Notes under the pieces: generated by a model
The model's input: the letters and a program-made list of their open reading frames with translations, nothing else
What the model was told of the DNA's origin: nothing
Database searches by the model: none
Shown here: piece after piece, positions 27,013-35,803 of the stretch
Numbering within the stretch: position 1 is the stretch's first letter
How the letters are laid out: every line of letters starts with the position of its first letter
Position numbers and translations under genes: made by a program
Source: Pseudofrankia sp. DC12
GTDB taxonomy: Bacteria; Actinomycetota; Actinomycetes; Frankiales; Frankiaceae
DNA length: 64,000 bases
Direction of reading: 5' to 3'
NCBI RefSeq assembly: GCF_000966285.1
Contig: NZ_KQ031391.1
Span: 6,014,430 to 6,078,429 of the forward strand

Positions 27013-27198
27013 GTGCGCCGGACCAGGGGCGATAGTGCGGGAGACGCGGAGCCGCTGCCACGGCGGGTGGCGAAGCCGGTCCCGCCGGCCCGTCATCCGG
27101 TGACCTACCTGGACGACCCGGACCTGCTGACCTGGGTCGCCGACCGGCTGCGCGCGCTCGACGAGCGCCGGCTCGCCGGCCTCGGCCGCCTCAACTAA
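27013..27198 (+). CDS. Small hypothetical protein
   Basis: 61 codons starting at GTG 27013, which follows GGAGGAG closely. The end (YLDDPDLLTWVADRLRALDE) is a good amphipathic helix; the first half is basic. The frame extends upstream to 26905. I recognise no family, and it may be a fragment of a longer lost gene. Confidence 0.35.
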   Translation: MRRTRGDSAGDAEPLPRRVAKPVPPARHPVTYLDDPDLLTWVADRLRALDERRLAGLGRLN

Positions 27199-27324
27199 CG
27201 CCGGCCGGCCAGTCGTCGCCGGCGGGAGCGGGTCGCGCGTCGGCGCCTCGCGCGGCAGCATGCGGGCAGTGAAGCATGTGGGCCAGCAGCGAGCGTCGGT
27301 GCGAGTCGGTTCCCGGAGCGGGCG

Positions 27325-28416
27325 GTGACGGGCGGCGGTCCGGCGATCGTCGGCGCGGCCAGTCTGGTCGGGTCGCTGACAGCCGTCCGTGGCATCTCCG
27401 TCGGGCATGCGCGCCGGGTTACCGAGGGCTGGCGGACCGGGGTCACCGTGATACTGGCGCCGCGAGGGGGTGCCGTCGGCGGTGTGGACGTCGCCGGTGG
27501 AGCGCCAGGCACCCGGGAGACGGACCTGCTCGACCCGCGCAACATGGTCGAACGGGTCCACGCGATCGTGCTGGCCGGTGGAAGCGCTTTCGGCCTGGCC
27601 GCCGCCGACGGGGTGATGCGCCGCCTCGCCGCGGCGGGCGTCGGTTTCCCGGTCGGGGCCGCCGGGGTCGTCCCCATCGTGCCGGCCGCGGTGATCTTCG
27701 ACCTTGGCCGCGGTGGCGCGTTGCCGCCCGCCAGCGCGACACCCGGGCCCGACCTCGGTGCGCTCGCCTACGACAACGCCTCCACCGGGCCGGTGGCGCG
27801 TGGCTCCGTCGGTGCCGGTACCGGCGCCAGCAGCTGCGGCCTCGCCGGCGGCGTCGGCGGCGCGGCGACGGTGCTTGGCGACGGGACGACCGTCGCGGCA
27901 CTGGCCGTGGTCAACTCGGCCGGTTCCGCGGTCGATCCGCGCACCGGCCGGCTCTACGGTGATCTTGAATCCGTGTTCCCCGACCCCGACCCGGATCTGC
28001 TCGCCGCCTGGCTGGCCTCGGAGCGACGCCCCAGCCTGTTCCCGACCGGTCTCGGCGCCGGCCACGGCACGGTCGCTCTCACGTCGGCCACGTCGGCGAT
28101 GAACACGACGATCGGAGTCGTCGCGACCGACGCGGTGCTGACGAAGGCACAGTGCGCCCGGCTCGCCGCCAGCGGCCAGGACGGCATGGCGCGCGCGATC
28201 CGCCCCGTACACACCATGGCCGACGGCGACACCGTCTTCGCCCTGGCGACCGGGGCCCGGCCGGCCGGCAACCTGAACGCTCTGCTTACCGCGGCGGCGG
28301 ACGTCTTCGCGCACGCCGTCGCCGACGCGGTCTTCCAGGCGACCGGCTTCGCCGGCCTGCCCGGCTACCGCGAACTGGTGCTCGGGCCCGGCCGGCTGGC
28401 CGGCAACCCCGGCTAG
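27325..28416 (+). CDS. S58 (DmpA/P1-family) self-processing aminopeptidase
   Basis: 363 residues matching the L-aminopeptidase/D-esterase fold: TAVRGISVGHA, VILAPRGGAVGGVDVAGGAP, VLAGGSAFGLAAADGVM, GSVGAGTGASS and, near residue 255, SAMNTTIGVVATDA. In this Ntn-like family the precursor cuts itself just before a Ser or Thr that becomes the nucleophile; the Asn-Thr in MNTTIG is the likely site here. It hydrolyses N-terminal amino acids or beta-peptides/amides. GTG 27325 follows CGGAG. Monocistronic. Confidence 0.88.
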   Translation: MTGGGPAIVGAASLVGSLTAVRGISVGHARRVTEGWRTGVTVILAPRGGAVGGVDVAGGAPGTRETDLLDPRNMVERVHAIVLAGGSAFGLAAADGVMRRLAAAGVGFPVGAAGVVPIVPAAVIFDLGRGGALPPASATPGPDLGALAYDNASTGPVARGSVGAGTGASSCGLAGGVGGAATVLGDGTTVAALAVVNSAGSAVDPRTGRLYGDLESVFPDPDPDLLAAWLASERRPSLFPTGLGAGHGTVALTSATSAMNTTIGVVATDAVLTKAQCARLAASGQDGMARAIRPVHTMADGDTVFALATGARPAGNLNALLTAAADVFAHAVADAVFQATGFAGLPGYRELVLGPGRLAGNPG

Positions 28417-28877
28417 CTGGCAGCCGCGGCTGGCGGAGGTCCCGGGTAGTCAGTCACGAGCAGCCCGGGCGGCGCGTGCGCTACCGCCGCGCCGAGGCGG
28501 CGAAATTCCCGGACACCATCGCGTTCGTGCAGGTCAGCGCGGGTGAAACCGGGGGCGAAGGGGGTCCGCGTGAACTCGGGCCCCACGGGGCGCGCCGCGT
28601 GGACGAGGCGCGGCGGACCGGGTTACCGTGCCGGCATGGCCGGGGCCGCCCGGGTCGACGAGGTCAGGCTCGTCGGGGCGCGGGCCTCGCTGGTCAGGGC
28701 CGACGGACGTGGGCGCCGCGCGAGTCGGTTCGGTACGCGGTGTACCGGTGAGATCCAGGATGAGCCGGAATGGCGGTATTCGCCTGGTTACTACCTGTTG
28801 CGCGATGAACCTCACCGTGACTGACGCCGCGTTGTCAAGCATTGTTGAGGAGAGCCGAATTCTGGACGGGTGACCTG
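28417..28877. other. Interval with one possible small gene
   Basis: About 460 bases. GC drops at 28760-28870, upstream of the wHTH gene. One short frame (EAAKFPDTIAFVQVSAGE, about 28492-28545) looks protein-like but has no start and may be a gene scar. Confidence 0.35.
28636..28824 (+). CDS. Possible small leaderless gene
   Basis: 62 codons from ATG 28636. TACCGT (28624-28629) ends exactly six bases before the ATG, the same spacing as the other leaderless genes of this window. The first 25 residues (MAGAARVDEVRLVGARASLV) read like the start of a normal protein, but the rest is atypical, so this may be the 5' stub of a truncated gene. Confidence 0.3.
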   Translation: MAGAARVDEVRLVGARASLVRADGRGRRASRFGTRCTGEIQDEPEWRYSPGYYLLRDEPHRD

Positions 28878-29249
28878 ATGAATGCTGTGAGCGGTACCAC
28901 CTCTTCTGGCCGCCGGAAGCCTCGGTTAGTAGCCGAGGCTACGACTGGGTCAAACCAGTCGCGCCGGCTTCACCAACAGCCTGTCGCCGTGACGACCGGC
29001 CGGCCCAGCTGGGTCGCGGTCCGGCTGCACGCCGCGCTCACCGAGGCTGATCGCCCGCTTCGGGCTCGTTCGCTCGCCTATGACCTCGGCCTCTCCGCCG
29101 CCGAGGTGACCGCGGAGCTCCGGCACCTGCAGGACCTCGGTGCCGCCACGTCGCGCGACCGCCGATGGACCGTCGCCACCGCGGACCTCAACGCGGCCGT
29201 CGACCGGGCCGCCGCCACGGCGACCTCCGCGCCGCGCCGAACGGCCTGA
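28878..29249 (+). CDS. Winged-helix-like small protein
   Basis: 123 residues. The N-terminal 45 are basic and disordered; the rest (SWVAVRLHAALTEADRPLRA, LAYDLGLSAAEVTAELRHLQ, TSRDRRWTVATADLNAA) is a plausible winged helix-turn-helix. An internal GTG (near 28990, VTTGRPSWVAV) could be the real start. No family name can be given. Position after a lower-GC stretch suggests its own promoter. Confidence 0.5.
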   Translation: MNAVSGTTSSGRRKPRLVAEATTGSNQSRRLHQQPVAVTTGRPSWVAVRLHAALTEADRPLRARSLAYDLGLSAAEVTAELRHLQDLGAATSRDRRWTVATADLNAAVDRAAATATSAPRRTA

Positions 29250-29870
29250 TCTCGCGGAACTGCCCGCCAGCGGGTTCGTCCGGACCGGGACGGCCTCAGC
29301 GTGTCGTTTCCGACCGGTGTCCGCGCTGTTTACGCCCGCTGGTGGAACGGCAGACAGCCGGAAATTGTCCGGCAGCCGACAGCCGCGTGGTTTGTGGTGT
29401 TCAACCCGCCCGGGTCACCGTCATTAAGGCCATTCGGCCCGGGCGGTGACGGCCGGCTGGGCCGTGGCCGTTGGAGCCTGCTTCCCGCCTGTTCCGGCTG
29501 GTAACGCCTGGCCGAACGGCGCGCCTGCCGCGCTCCGGCCCGCCAGCCGGGCGCTCCGCGGGAGGCCCCTCGGGGCGATGCCCGCGACCATGTCTCCGGC
29601 GCCCAGGCGCCGCTCCAGGACAGGCCTGCCGGTCCGTGACACACGCGGCGCACACATTCCACGGTCCCGTAACCCGGCTGGCCGGCCCGTGAAACCTCGG
29701 TACGCCGTAATGGCGGAGAGACGGGAACCACCGCGCGGCACCGCTGCCCGCCGGTGACGCCCGGTCCCGAGCGCCCGGCCGCGCCGCCACGGCCCGCCCG
29801 AGCTCGGGGCCGTCCGGGCGCACCGACCATGACCGGCCCCGGATCGCGGGCCGCGGAGGCGAGGGACCGA
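29250..29870. other. Gene-less interval
   Basis: About 620 bases before the oxygenase gene. Frames here have extreme amino-acid composition and no domain. The small repeat CCGG-AAATTGT-CCGG near 29356 is the only structure I noticed. Confidence 0.4.
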
Positions 29871-30836
29871 ATGACGACGACACCCGATTTTCCGCTGCTC
29901 GACATCGGCCGGTGGCGGGATGGCACCGGTGACCAGCGTTACCGGTTCGCCTGCGAGCTGGACGTGGGGCTGCGCCAGTCGGGGTTCCTGCTGGTCGGTG
30001 GGCACGGGATCAGCCCCCAGCTGCGGGCGGACATCCGGGCGAGCGCCGGGCGCTTCTTCCGGCTGCCGCGTGCGGCCAAGGCCCGCTACACGACACAGGT
30101 CGGCGGCCGGGGCTGGATTCCGGTCGGCGGCGAGGCCAACGCGTACTACGGCGAGGTCGCCGACACCTCCCGGGCGGACCTCAAGGAGTCGCTGACCTTC
30201 GGCCGGACCTTCGCGACCGGCGACCCCGAGCTGGACGACCACTGGTTCGCGCCGAACGTCTGGCCGGGCGAATGCCCGGAGCTCAAGGCGATGTGCGAGC
30301 GGTTCACGGCCGAGGTCCGCGCCCTGTACGACGACCTGCTGCGGGTCTGCGCCGTCGCCTTCGGCCTGCCCGAACCCTGGTTCGCCGACCGGGTCCAGGC
30401 CGGCCCGCACAGCCTCAACATCAACCGGTACCTCCCGCGCGCCGAGACCGGGGCACCGCGCGACCACCAGTACCGGGTGGCCCCGCACACTGACTGGGGG
30501 GTCCTCACAGTGCTCGACCGGCAGCCGGGCTACGGCGGCCTGCAGGTCCAGACCCGCGACGGCCACTGGATGGACGCCCCCTACGAGCCGGATGCCCTCA
30601 CGGTCAACGTCGGCGACCTGCTGGCCCGCTGGACCGGTGACCGGTGGCGCTCGACCCGCCATCGCGTCCTGCCGCCACCGGCGGAGGCTCCCGACGAGGA
30701 GCTGATCTCTCTCATCGTCTTCCTGGAGTCCGACCTGGACGCGGTGGTCGAGCCGCTCGTCGCCGGCACCGCCTACCCGCCGGTCATGGCCCGCAACTAC
30801 CTGCTGGAACGGGCCAGCGCGGCGACCGTCTCCTGA
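29871..30836 (+). CDS. Isopenicillin-N-synthase-like Fe(II) oxygenase
   Basis: 321 residues. N-terminal DIOX_N-type region (FPLLDIGRWR, SGFLLVGGHGI, FFRLPRAAKARY) and a C-terminal jelly roll with the first iron ligands in VAPHTDWGVLTVL (His and Asp) and the distal His in STRHRVLPP. The usual 2-oxoglutarate-binding Arg-x-Ser is not clear after that His; ELISLIVFLES occupies the place. It could be a 2OG-dependent hydroxylase acting on a small molecule. ATG 29871 has GGAGG about 12 bases upstream and GAGGGA nearer. Confidence 0.85.
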   Translation: MTTTPDFPLLDIGRWRDGTGDQRYRFACELDVGLRQSGFLLVGGHGISPQLRADIRASAGRFFRLPRAAKARYTTQVGGRGWIPVGGEANAYYGEVADTSRADLKESLTFGRTFATGDPELDDHWFAPNVWPGECPELKAMCERFTAEVRALYDDLLRVCAVAFGLPEPWFADRVQAGPHSLNINRYLPRAETGAPRDHQYRVAPHTDWGVLTVLDRQPGYGGLQVQTRDGHWMDAPYEPDALTVNVGDLLARWTGDRWRSTRHRVLPPPAEAPDEELISLIVFLESDLDAVVEPLVAGTAYPPVMARNYLLERASAATVS

Positions 30837-30849
30837 CGGCCGCGAACCC

Positions 30850-30889
30850 GGGCCTCCGGGCCTCCGGGCCTCCGGGCCTCCGGGCCTCC
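30850..30889 (+). repeat. Five tandem copies of GGGCCTCC
   Basis: Five exact 8-base units in the gap between the oxygenase and the deacetylase-like gene. Such runs are prone to copy-number change. Confidence 0.9.
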
Positions 30890-30957
30890 CGGGCCTGCCG
30901 CGAGGCGCTGTCCAGCTTCCGGCCGGGCCGGACGCTCGGGCGGACGGTCGGCTGCCG

Positions 30958-30963
30958 TAGGCT
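30958..30963 (+). promoter_or_regulatory. -10 box of a leaderless gene
   Basis: TAGGCT ends six bases before GTG 30970; there is no Shine-Dalgarno sequence. Confidence 0.5.
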
Positions 30964-30969
30964 GCGGCC

Positions 30970-31851
30970 GTGGCTGGTGACCCGACGGCTGGTGACCCGA
31001 CGGCTGGTGACCCGGCGATCGACGGCCAGGACACCGCGCCGGATGTCCGGCGGGCCCAGGTCTCGCGCCGCCGGCTGCTGGCCGGGGCCAGCGCGGCGAT
31101 CGCCACCGCCGGGCTCGCGGCGGCCTGTTCGAGCGACAGCCCAGCCGCCGCACCGGCTCCCGCCACCGCGGCGCCGGCGCCCACGAGCGCGCGCCCGACG
31201 CCGACGGCCGAGCCGGCGCTTACCTTCGCCCCGGTCACCGCGCAGGCGGTGACGAACGGCCCGCGTGACCGCAACCAGTTGGCGCTGACCTTCCACATCG
31301 GGCCGCATGAGGCCGGGCAGGACGTGTCACTCGCGCACCAGCTGCTCGACACCGCCACGCAGCTCGGCGTACCGATCACGGTCTTCGCCGTCGGCCAGTG
31401 GCTCGACGCGCACGCCGACCTCGTCCCGGCGATCCTCGGGCCCGGCAACGAGCTGGACAACCACACCTTCACCCACCCGACGCTGGCCCGGCTGCCCGCG
31501 GCCCAGGTGGCGCAGGAGATCGTCGGCTGCCGGGACGTGCTGTCCCGGCTGGCCCCGGCCCAGGGCCGCTACTTCCGCCCGTCGGGCACCAGCACCGCGA
31601 CCCCGCTGATCGTCGAGCAGGCCGGAGCCGCCGGCTACCCGACGGTCGTCGACTTCGACGTCGACCCGCTGGACTACACCTCGCCCGGCGCGGACGCGGT
31701 CGTCTCCCGGGTCCGGTCGGGCGCCCGGCCCGGTTCGATCGTCAGCATGCACTTCGGCTACCCGGGCACGGTGGCCGCGTTCCCCCGGGTCGTGGCCAAC
31801 CTGCGCGCCGCCGGCCTGACGCCGGTGACGGTCCACACCCTGCTCGCCTAG
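30970..31851 (+). CDS. Polysaccharide-deacetylase-fold lipoprotein, catalytic Asp replaced
   Basis: 293 residues. It begins with three AGDP(T/A) repeats (three 15-base DNA units), then a Tat-like SRRRLLAGAS, a hydrophobic segment and a lipobox LAAACS (Cys about residue 57), and an Ala/Pro-rich linker. The NodB domain follows: the motif normally TFDDG reads TFHIG, motif 2 is kept as LDNHTFTHPT (both His), motif 3 is YFRPSG, motif 4 is DFDVDPLDY and motif 5 is VSMHFGYP. Loss of the first Asp argues against normal metal-dependent deacetylation; it may bind rather than cleave glycans. Exported and membrane-anchored. Confidence 0.85.
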   Translation: MAGDPTAGDPTAGDPAIDGQDTAPDVRRAQVSRRRLLAGASAAIATAGLAAACSSDSPAAAPAPATAAPAPTSARPTPTAEPALTFAPVTAQAVTNGPRDRNQLALTFHIGPHEAGQDVSLAHQLLDTATQLGVPITVFAVGQWLDAHADLVPAILGPGNELDNHTFTHPTLARLPAAQVAQEIVGCRDVLSRLAPAQGRYFRPSGTSTATPLIVEQAGAAGYPTVVDFDVDPLDYTSPGADAVVSRVRSGARPGSIVSMHFGYPGTVAAFPRVVANLRAAGLTPVTVHTLLA

Positions 31852-31879
31852 CCCGGCCCCGAACGGCCGGCTGTGGCGG

Positions 31880-32658
31880 TCAGGAACCGGTCTGGGCGCG
31901 GCCGCGGGACGTGACGGCGCGGCGGCGCGACGCGAGCTCGCCCGGGTCCCGCCGCCAGGTCTCCGCGAGGATTCCCTCCAGCAGATGCGCCTCGTCGAGC
32001 GTCGCCGTGTTCGCCAGCGCCCGGTAGTGGGCGAGCAGCCGGCGCACGCAGCGCTGGTCGTCGCTGACGATGTCGGTGGCGAGCCGGTGCGCGAACGGCA
32101 ACAGCTCCGCGTGCGGCACGACATGGTTGGCCAGGCCGAGGCCGAACGCCTCGTCGGCGGTCAGGAAGTTGCCGGTCAGCGACAGCTCGAGCGCCCGGCG
32201 CAGGCCGACGGCCTGGGCCAGCAGCACCGTCATCCCGCCGCCCGGCATGATGCGACCCGCGCGTGCGTGTCGGCGAACCGGGCCCGCTCGGAGGCCACCA
32301 GGAAGGTGCACTGCAACGCGGTCTCGAGGCCGCCGGTGACCGCCACCCCGTTCACCGCGCCGATGACCGGCTTGGCGATGACGGGCAGGAAGCGGAACAG
32401 GCCGTTGCTGTCCCGCTCGGGGCCGGCGCCGGCCGGTCGGACGGCGGCGGACCGCGGGGCCTCGCCGGAGGCCTCCTTGAGGTCGGCGCCGGCCGAGAAG
32501 GCGGGGTCGGCACCGGTCAGGACCACGGCGTCGATGTCGGGATCCGCGTCGGCCGCGAGGATCGCGTCCCATAACGCCCGCAGGAGGGCTCTGTTCAGCG
32601 CGTTGCGGGCCTCGGGCCGGTTGAGCGTCACGGTCGCGACGCGGTCCGCTTCCTGCAT
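31880..32658 (-). pseudogene. Enoyl-CoA hydratase/isomerase, one-base deletion and 5' junction
   Basis: The N-terminal frame shows the crotonase core (VATVTLNRPEARNALNRAL, VVLTGADPAFSAGADLKEAS, KPVIGAVNGVAVTGGLE). Near 32254 one G is missing; restoring it turns THARVASCRAAG into HARVGIMPGGG and continues to GNFLTADEAFGLGLANHVVP and the stop at 31880. The first few codons are also odd: the reading begins at MQEADRV exactly where a P450 fragment begins on the other strand. If the base loss is a sequencing error, the enzyme would be nearly intact. Confidence 0.75.
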
Positions 32659-33096
32659 CTGGCGACACATCCGGACGACCGGCGCCGGATCGTGGCGGAT
32701 CCGGCGGTCGTGCCGCACGCCGTCGAGGAGCTGTTGCGGGCGTACCCGATCGTCAACATCATGCGGGACGCGGCCGAGGACACCGAGATCAACGGCTGTC
32801 CGGTCTTCCGGGGGGACACGCTGATGATCTCGCTGCCCGCCGCGGGCCGCGACGGTTCGACCTACCCGCGGGCCGCCGAGGTCGACCTCGACCAGGACCG
32901 GACCACTCACCTGACCTTCGGCGCCGGGCCGCACCGCTGTCTCGGCTCCCACCTGGCCCGTCCCGAGCTCCGCGTCGCCTACGAGGAATGGCACCGGCTC
33001 ATCCCGGAGTACGAGCTTGACCCGGAGTTCAGCCCGGTCGAGGCGTCCGGCCAGATGTTCACGCTGAACACGCTGCGGCTGCGCTGGTCGCGGTGA
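32650..33096 (+). pseudogene. Cytochrome P450, C-terminal third only
   Basis: The frame opens inside a P450 at FLHLATHPDDRRRIVADP and continues through ExxR (EELLRAYP) to the haem loop TFGAGPHRCLGSHLAR and a normal C-terminus. About 270 N-terminal residues, including the I-helix, are missing. Upstream sequence belongs to the oppositely oriented hydratase. No start codon has an RBS. The ferredoxin downstream was probably its redox partner. Confidence 0.8.
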
Positions 33097-33112
33097 CCCG
33101 GTGGGGGAGCGG

Positions 33113-33301
33113 ATGAGAGCGATCGTCGACGGCGCGAGGTGCACCGGCCATGCGCGCTGCAAAGCCAGCGCCCCCGAGGTGTTCGCGCTCGACAACCTGG
33201 GCTGCGCCCTGCCCGGCGAGCACGCGGTCGCCGCGGGCGCCGAGGCGGCGGCCCGCAGAGGGGCGTCGGCCTGCCCGGAAGGGGCCATCACGCTCGAGTG
33301 A
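33113..33301 (+). CDS. P450-associated ferredoxin
   Basis: 62 residues: RCTGHARCKASAPEVFALDN and, near the end, ASACPEGAITLE. The Cys pattern is that of small 3Fe-4S or 4Fe-4S ferredoxins that feed electrons to P450s in actinobacteria. ATG 33113 follows GGGGGAG; the gene is 16 bases past the P450 fragment. Since that P450 is truncated, the ferredoxin may serve the intact P450s at 18.3 or 47 kb. Confidence 0.85.
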   Translation: MRAIVDGARCTGHARCKASAPEVFALDNLGCALPGEHAVAAGAEAAARRGASACPEGAITLE

Positions 33302-33435
33302 GCGCGCCAGCCCCGCCCTGGCTCGGCTGAGCTGGGATTTCGTGGCGCCGGCCGGTCACCGCGGTTTGCCGCGGCCGTGGTGTTATGCCCTCTGCGCGGA
33401 TGCGACACCGCGGCCGCGAGGCATGGAGGTGGCCT

Positions 33436-34014
33436 GTGCTCTCGGATCTGTTCACGATGGGCATTCCCGTCATGGAAAAGGTGATCAGGACGGTCGCCGT
33501 GTACGTGGCGATGACGGTGCTCATCCGGGCGTTCGGAAAACGCGAGATGGCGCAGCTGAACACCCATGACCTGGTCGTCATGCTGCTGGTCTCGAACGTC
33601 GTCCAGAACGCCATCATCGGCAACGACAACAGCCTGACGGGCGGGGTCATCGGCGCGTTGACGCTGTTCGTCGTCAACGGGCTGGCGGTCCGGCTGCTGC
33701 GGGACAACGCCCGCGCCGAGCGGCTGTTCGAGGGGACCCCGACGGTCCTGATCGCCGACGGCCGGTTCGACGACCGGGCGCTGCGCCGCGAGGGGCTGCG
33801 CCGCGGGGACGTGGAGCGGGCGTTGCGGGTCCAGGGCGCCGACGACGTCACGGAGGTCGAGTCCGCGACGATCGCCCCGGGCGGCGCGATCGTCGTCGAG
33901 CTGCGCGCCGCCGACCAGAGCGCCTCCCGCGGTGACCTCGCCGACCTGCGCGGCCATGTCGACGCCCGTCTCGACGAGATCAGCCGGGCGCTCGCCCGCC
34001 TCACCCCGTCGTAG
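33436..34014 (+). CDS. DUF421 (YetF-like) membrane protein
   Basis: 192 residues. Three N-terminal transmembrane helices (MEKVIRTVAVYVAMTVLIRA, DLVVMLLVSNVVQNAIIGND, GALTLFVVNGLAVRLL) and a cytosolic domain starting at EGTPTVLIADGRFDDRALRR. FGKREMAQLNTHDLVV is the family motif. YetF-type proteins are needed for spore germination or envelope functions in Bacillus; the role here is unknown. GTG 33436 with GGAGG upstream was chosen over the frame start at 33385. Confidence 0.88.
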   Translation: MLSDLFTMGIPVMEKVIRTVAVYVAMTVLIRAFGKREMAQLNTHDLVVMLLVSNVVQNAIIGNDNSLTGGVIGALTLFVVNGLAVRLLRDNARAERLFEGTPTVLIADGRFDDRALRREGLRRGDVERALRVQGADDVTEVESATIAPGGAIVVELRAADQSASRGDLADLRGHVDARLDEISRALARLTPS

Positions 34015-34068
34015 CGCCACGGGTACCCCGCGTTGGTCGAGCGGCCCCGCCGCGGGCGAAGATGGGGC

Positions 34069-34605
34069 ATGCCCACGGATCTCGCCTTCGAGCCCGCGCT
34101 GTCCAGGCCCGACCTGCTGGCCGGCCCGGTCGCCGCGGCGCTCGCGTCGCTGGGTCTGGCCGAGTCGGTCGAGGCCGCGCCGATCGACCCGGACCTCTCC
34201 GACACGGCGGCCTTCTGCGCCGCCTACGGAATCAGCACGGCCGAGTCCGCGAACTGCGTCGTCGTCGCCGGAAAGCGGGGCCAGACGGTCACCTACGCGG
34301 CCTGTGTGGTGCTCGCGACGACCCGTGCGGACGTCAACGGGCTGGTCCGGCGCCGGCTTGACGCCCGCAAGGTCTCGTTCGCCGCCCGGGAGGACGCCGT
34401 CGGCGCGGCCGCGATGGAGTTCGGCGGCATCACGCCGATCGGCCTGCCGGGAGACTGGCCGGTCCTCGTCGACGCCGCCGTGGCCGCGACGCCCTGGGTG
34501 ATCATCGGCAGCGGCCTGCGCCGCTCGAAGCTCGCCCTCGCCGGCAAGACCCTCGCGGCCCTGCCGGCCGCCGAGGTCCTCGACGGCCTCGGGATTCCCG
34601 CCTAG
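34069..34605 (+). CDS. YbaK/EbsC-type aminoacyl-tRNA deacylase
   Basis: 178 residues with the YbaK fold: TAAFCAAYGISTAESANCVV, VSFAAREDAVGAAAMEFGGI, ITPIGLPGDWPVLVDAAV and IIGSGLRRSKLALAGK. The family removes mischarged Cys, Ala or similar from tRNA. The size is normal for a free-standing member. ATG 34069 was chosen; upstream is a run GATGGGG but no clear SD, so the message may be leaderless. Confidence 0.88.
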   Translation: MPTDLAFEPALSRPDLLAGPVAAALASLGLAESVEAAPIDPDLSDTAAFCAAYGISTAESANCVVVAGKRGQTVTYAACVVLATTRADVNGLVRRRLDARKVSFAAREDAVGAAAMEFGGITPIGLPGDWPVLVDAAVAATPWVIIGSGLRRSKLALAGKTLAALPAAEVLDGLGIPA

Positions 34606-34650
34606 CGCTCACCTGAGCACCCGAGATACCCGCTGCGGCCCTCAGCCGCA

Positions 34651-35655
34651 TCAGATGTTCACGTTCGACATGTTGGCGTACCGCAGGCCCTGGACGGTGG
34701 CGCCCGCCTCCGCGAGCAGGGCGATCTCGGCCGCGGTGAGCGTGACGGCCGCGGCGGCGACGTTCTCCTCCAGGTACTCGCGGCGCTTGGTGCCCGGAAT
34801 CGGGACGATGTCCGGTCCCTGGGCCAGCACCCAGGCGAGTGCGACCTGCGCGGGCGTGGCCTCGTGTGCCGCGGCGACCCGCTCGACCTGCTCGACGACG
34901 GCGAGGTTGGCCTCCAGGTTCTCGCCCTGCAACCGGGGCAGGTGCACCCGGAAGTCGTCCGCCGCGAAGTCCGCGGCGGTGCGGAACGTGCCGGTCAGGA
35001 AGCCCCGGCCCAGCGGGCTGTAGGCGACGAAGCCGATGCCCAGCTCGCGGGTCGTCGGGAGGATCTCGCTCTCGGCCGGGTCGCGGGTCCAGATCGAGTA
35101 CTCGGTCTGCAGCGCCGTGATCGGGTGAACGGCGTGCGCGCGGCGGATCGTCGCGGGCGCCGCCTCGGAAAGCCCGAGATAGCGCACCTTGCCGGCCGCG
35201 ACGAGCTCGGCCATCGCGCCCACGGTCTCCTCGATGGGCACGTTCGGGTCGACGCGGTGCTGGTAGTAGAGGTCGATGTGGTCGATCCCCAGCCGGCCCA
35301 GCGACTCGTCGCAGGCGGCCTTCACATAGGCGGGCTGGCCGTTGACCGGCCGCGCCATCGGGTCGGCGGGGTCGTGCACGATGCCGAACTTCGTCGCGAC
35401 CACGACCTCGTCGCGCCGGCCCGCGATCGCGGCGCCGACCAGCCGCTCGTTCGTGTGCGGCCCGTACCGGTCGGAGGTGTCCAGGAAGTTCACCCCGAGA
35501 TCCAGCGCCCGGTGGATGGTGGCGAGCGACTCCTCGTCGTCCCGCCCGCCGTAGAAGTCCGACATTCCCATGCAGCCCAGCCCCTGGGCGGACACCACCA
35601 GCCCCTGGCCGCCGAGCGGAACCTGGGCGGGCGTCGACTGCGTGTTCGGTGACAT
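34651..35655 (-). CDS. Aldo/keto reductase
   Basis: 334 residues with the catalytic tetrad: Asp and Tyr in [15 protein letters not shown], Lys in VVVATKFG and His in DLYYQHRVD. The NADPH-binding region near the C-terminus is [16 protein letters not shown]-like. The sequence is of the AKR13/YakC type that reduces aldehydes or quinones. ATG 35655 has AGGAGAGG a few bases upstream. It probably works alone; the substrate is unknown. Confidence 0.92.
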   Translation of the reverse strand: MSPNTQSTPAQVPLGGQGLVVSAQGLGCMGMSDFYGGRDDEESLATIHRALDLGVNFLDTSDRYGPHTNERLVGAAIAGRRDEVVVATKFGIVHDPADPMARPVNGQPAYVKAACDESLGRLGIDHIDLYYQHRVDPNVPIEETVGAMAELVAAGKVRYLGLSEAAPATIRRAHAVHPITALQTEYSIWTRDPAESEILPTTRELGIGFVAYSPLGRGFLTGTFRTAADFAADDFRVHLPRLQGENLEANLAVVEQVERVAAAHEATPAQVALAWVLAQGPDIVPIPGTKRREYLEENVAAAAVTLTAAEIALLAEAGATVQGLRYANMSNVNI

Positions 35656-35803
35656 GTGGGGTCCTCTCCTCGTCGACAACGAGCTTCTTCGCGTAGATCT
35701 CGATCTTCGCGTCGACCCGGCGGCCAGCTGAAGCCGCGGCGGCCGGGCCGGTGGCCCTGCCATCGACGATGCCCCGACGCCAGAGCTTCGAGCGCGGTCC
35801 AGG

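Noticed and set aside
27276-27962. 228-codon frame overlapping the S58 peptidase
   Set aside because: Arg-rich shifted frame; the peptidase frame has clear family motifs.
29446-29757. 103-codon frame before the oxygenase
   Set aside because: Extreme Ala/Arg/Pro content and no RBS or domain; treated as non-coding.
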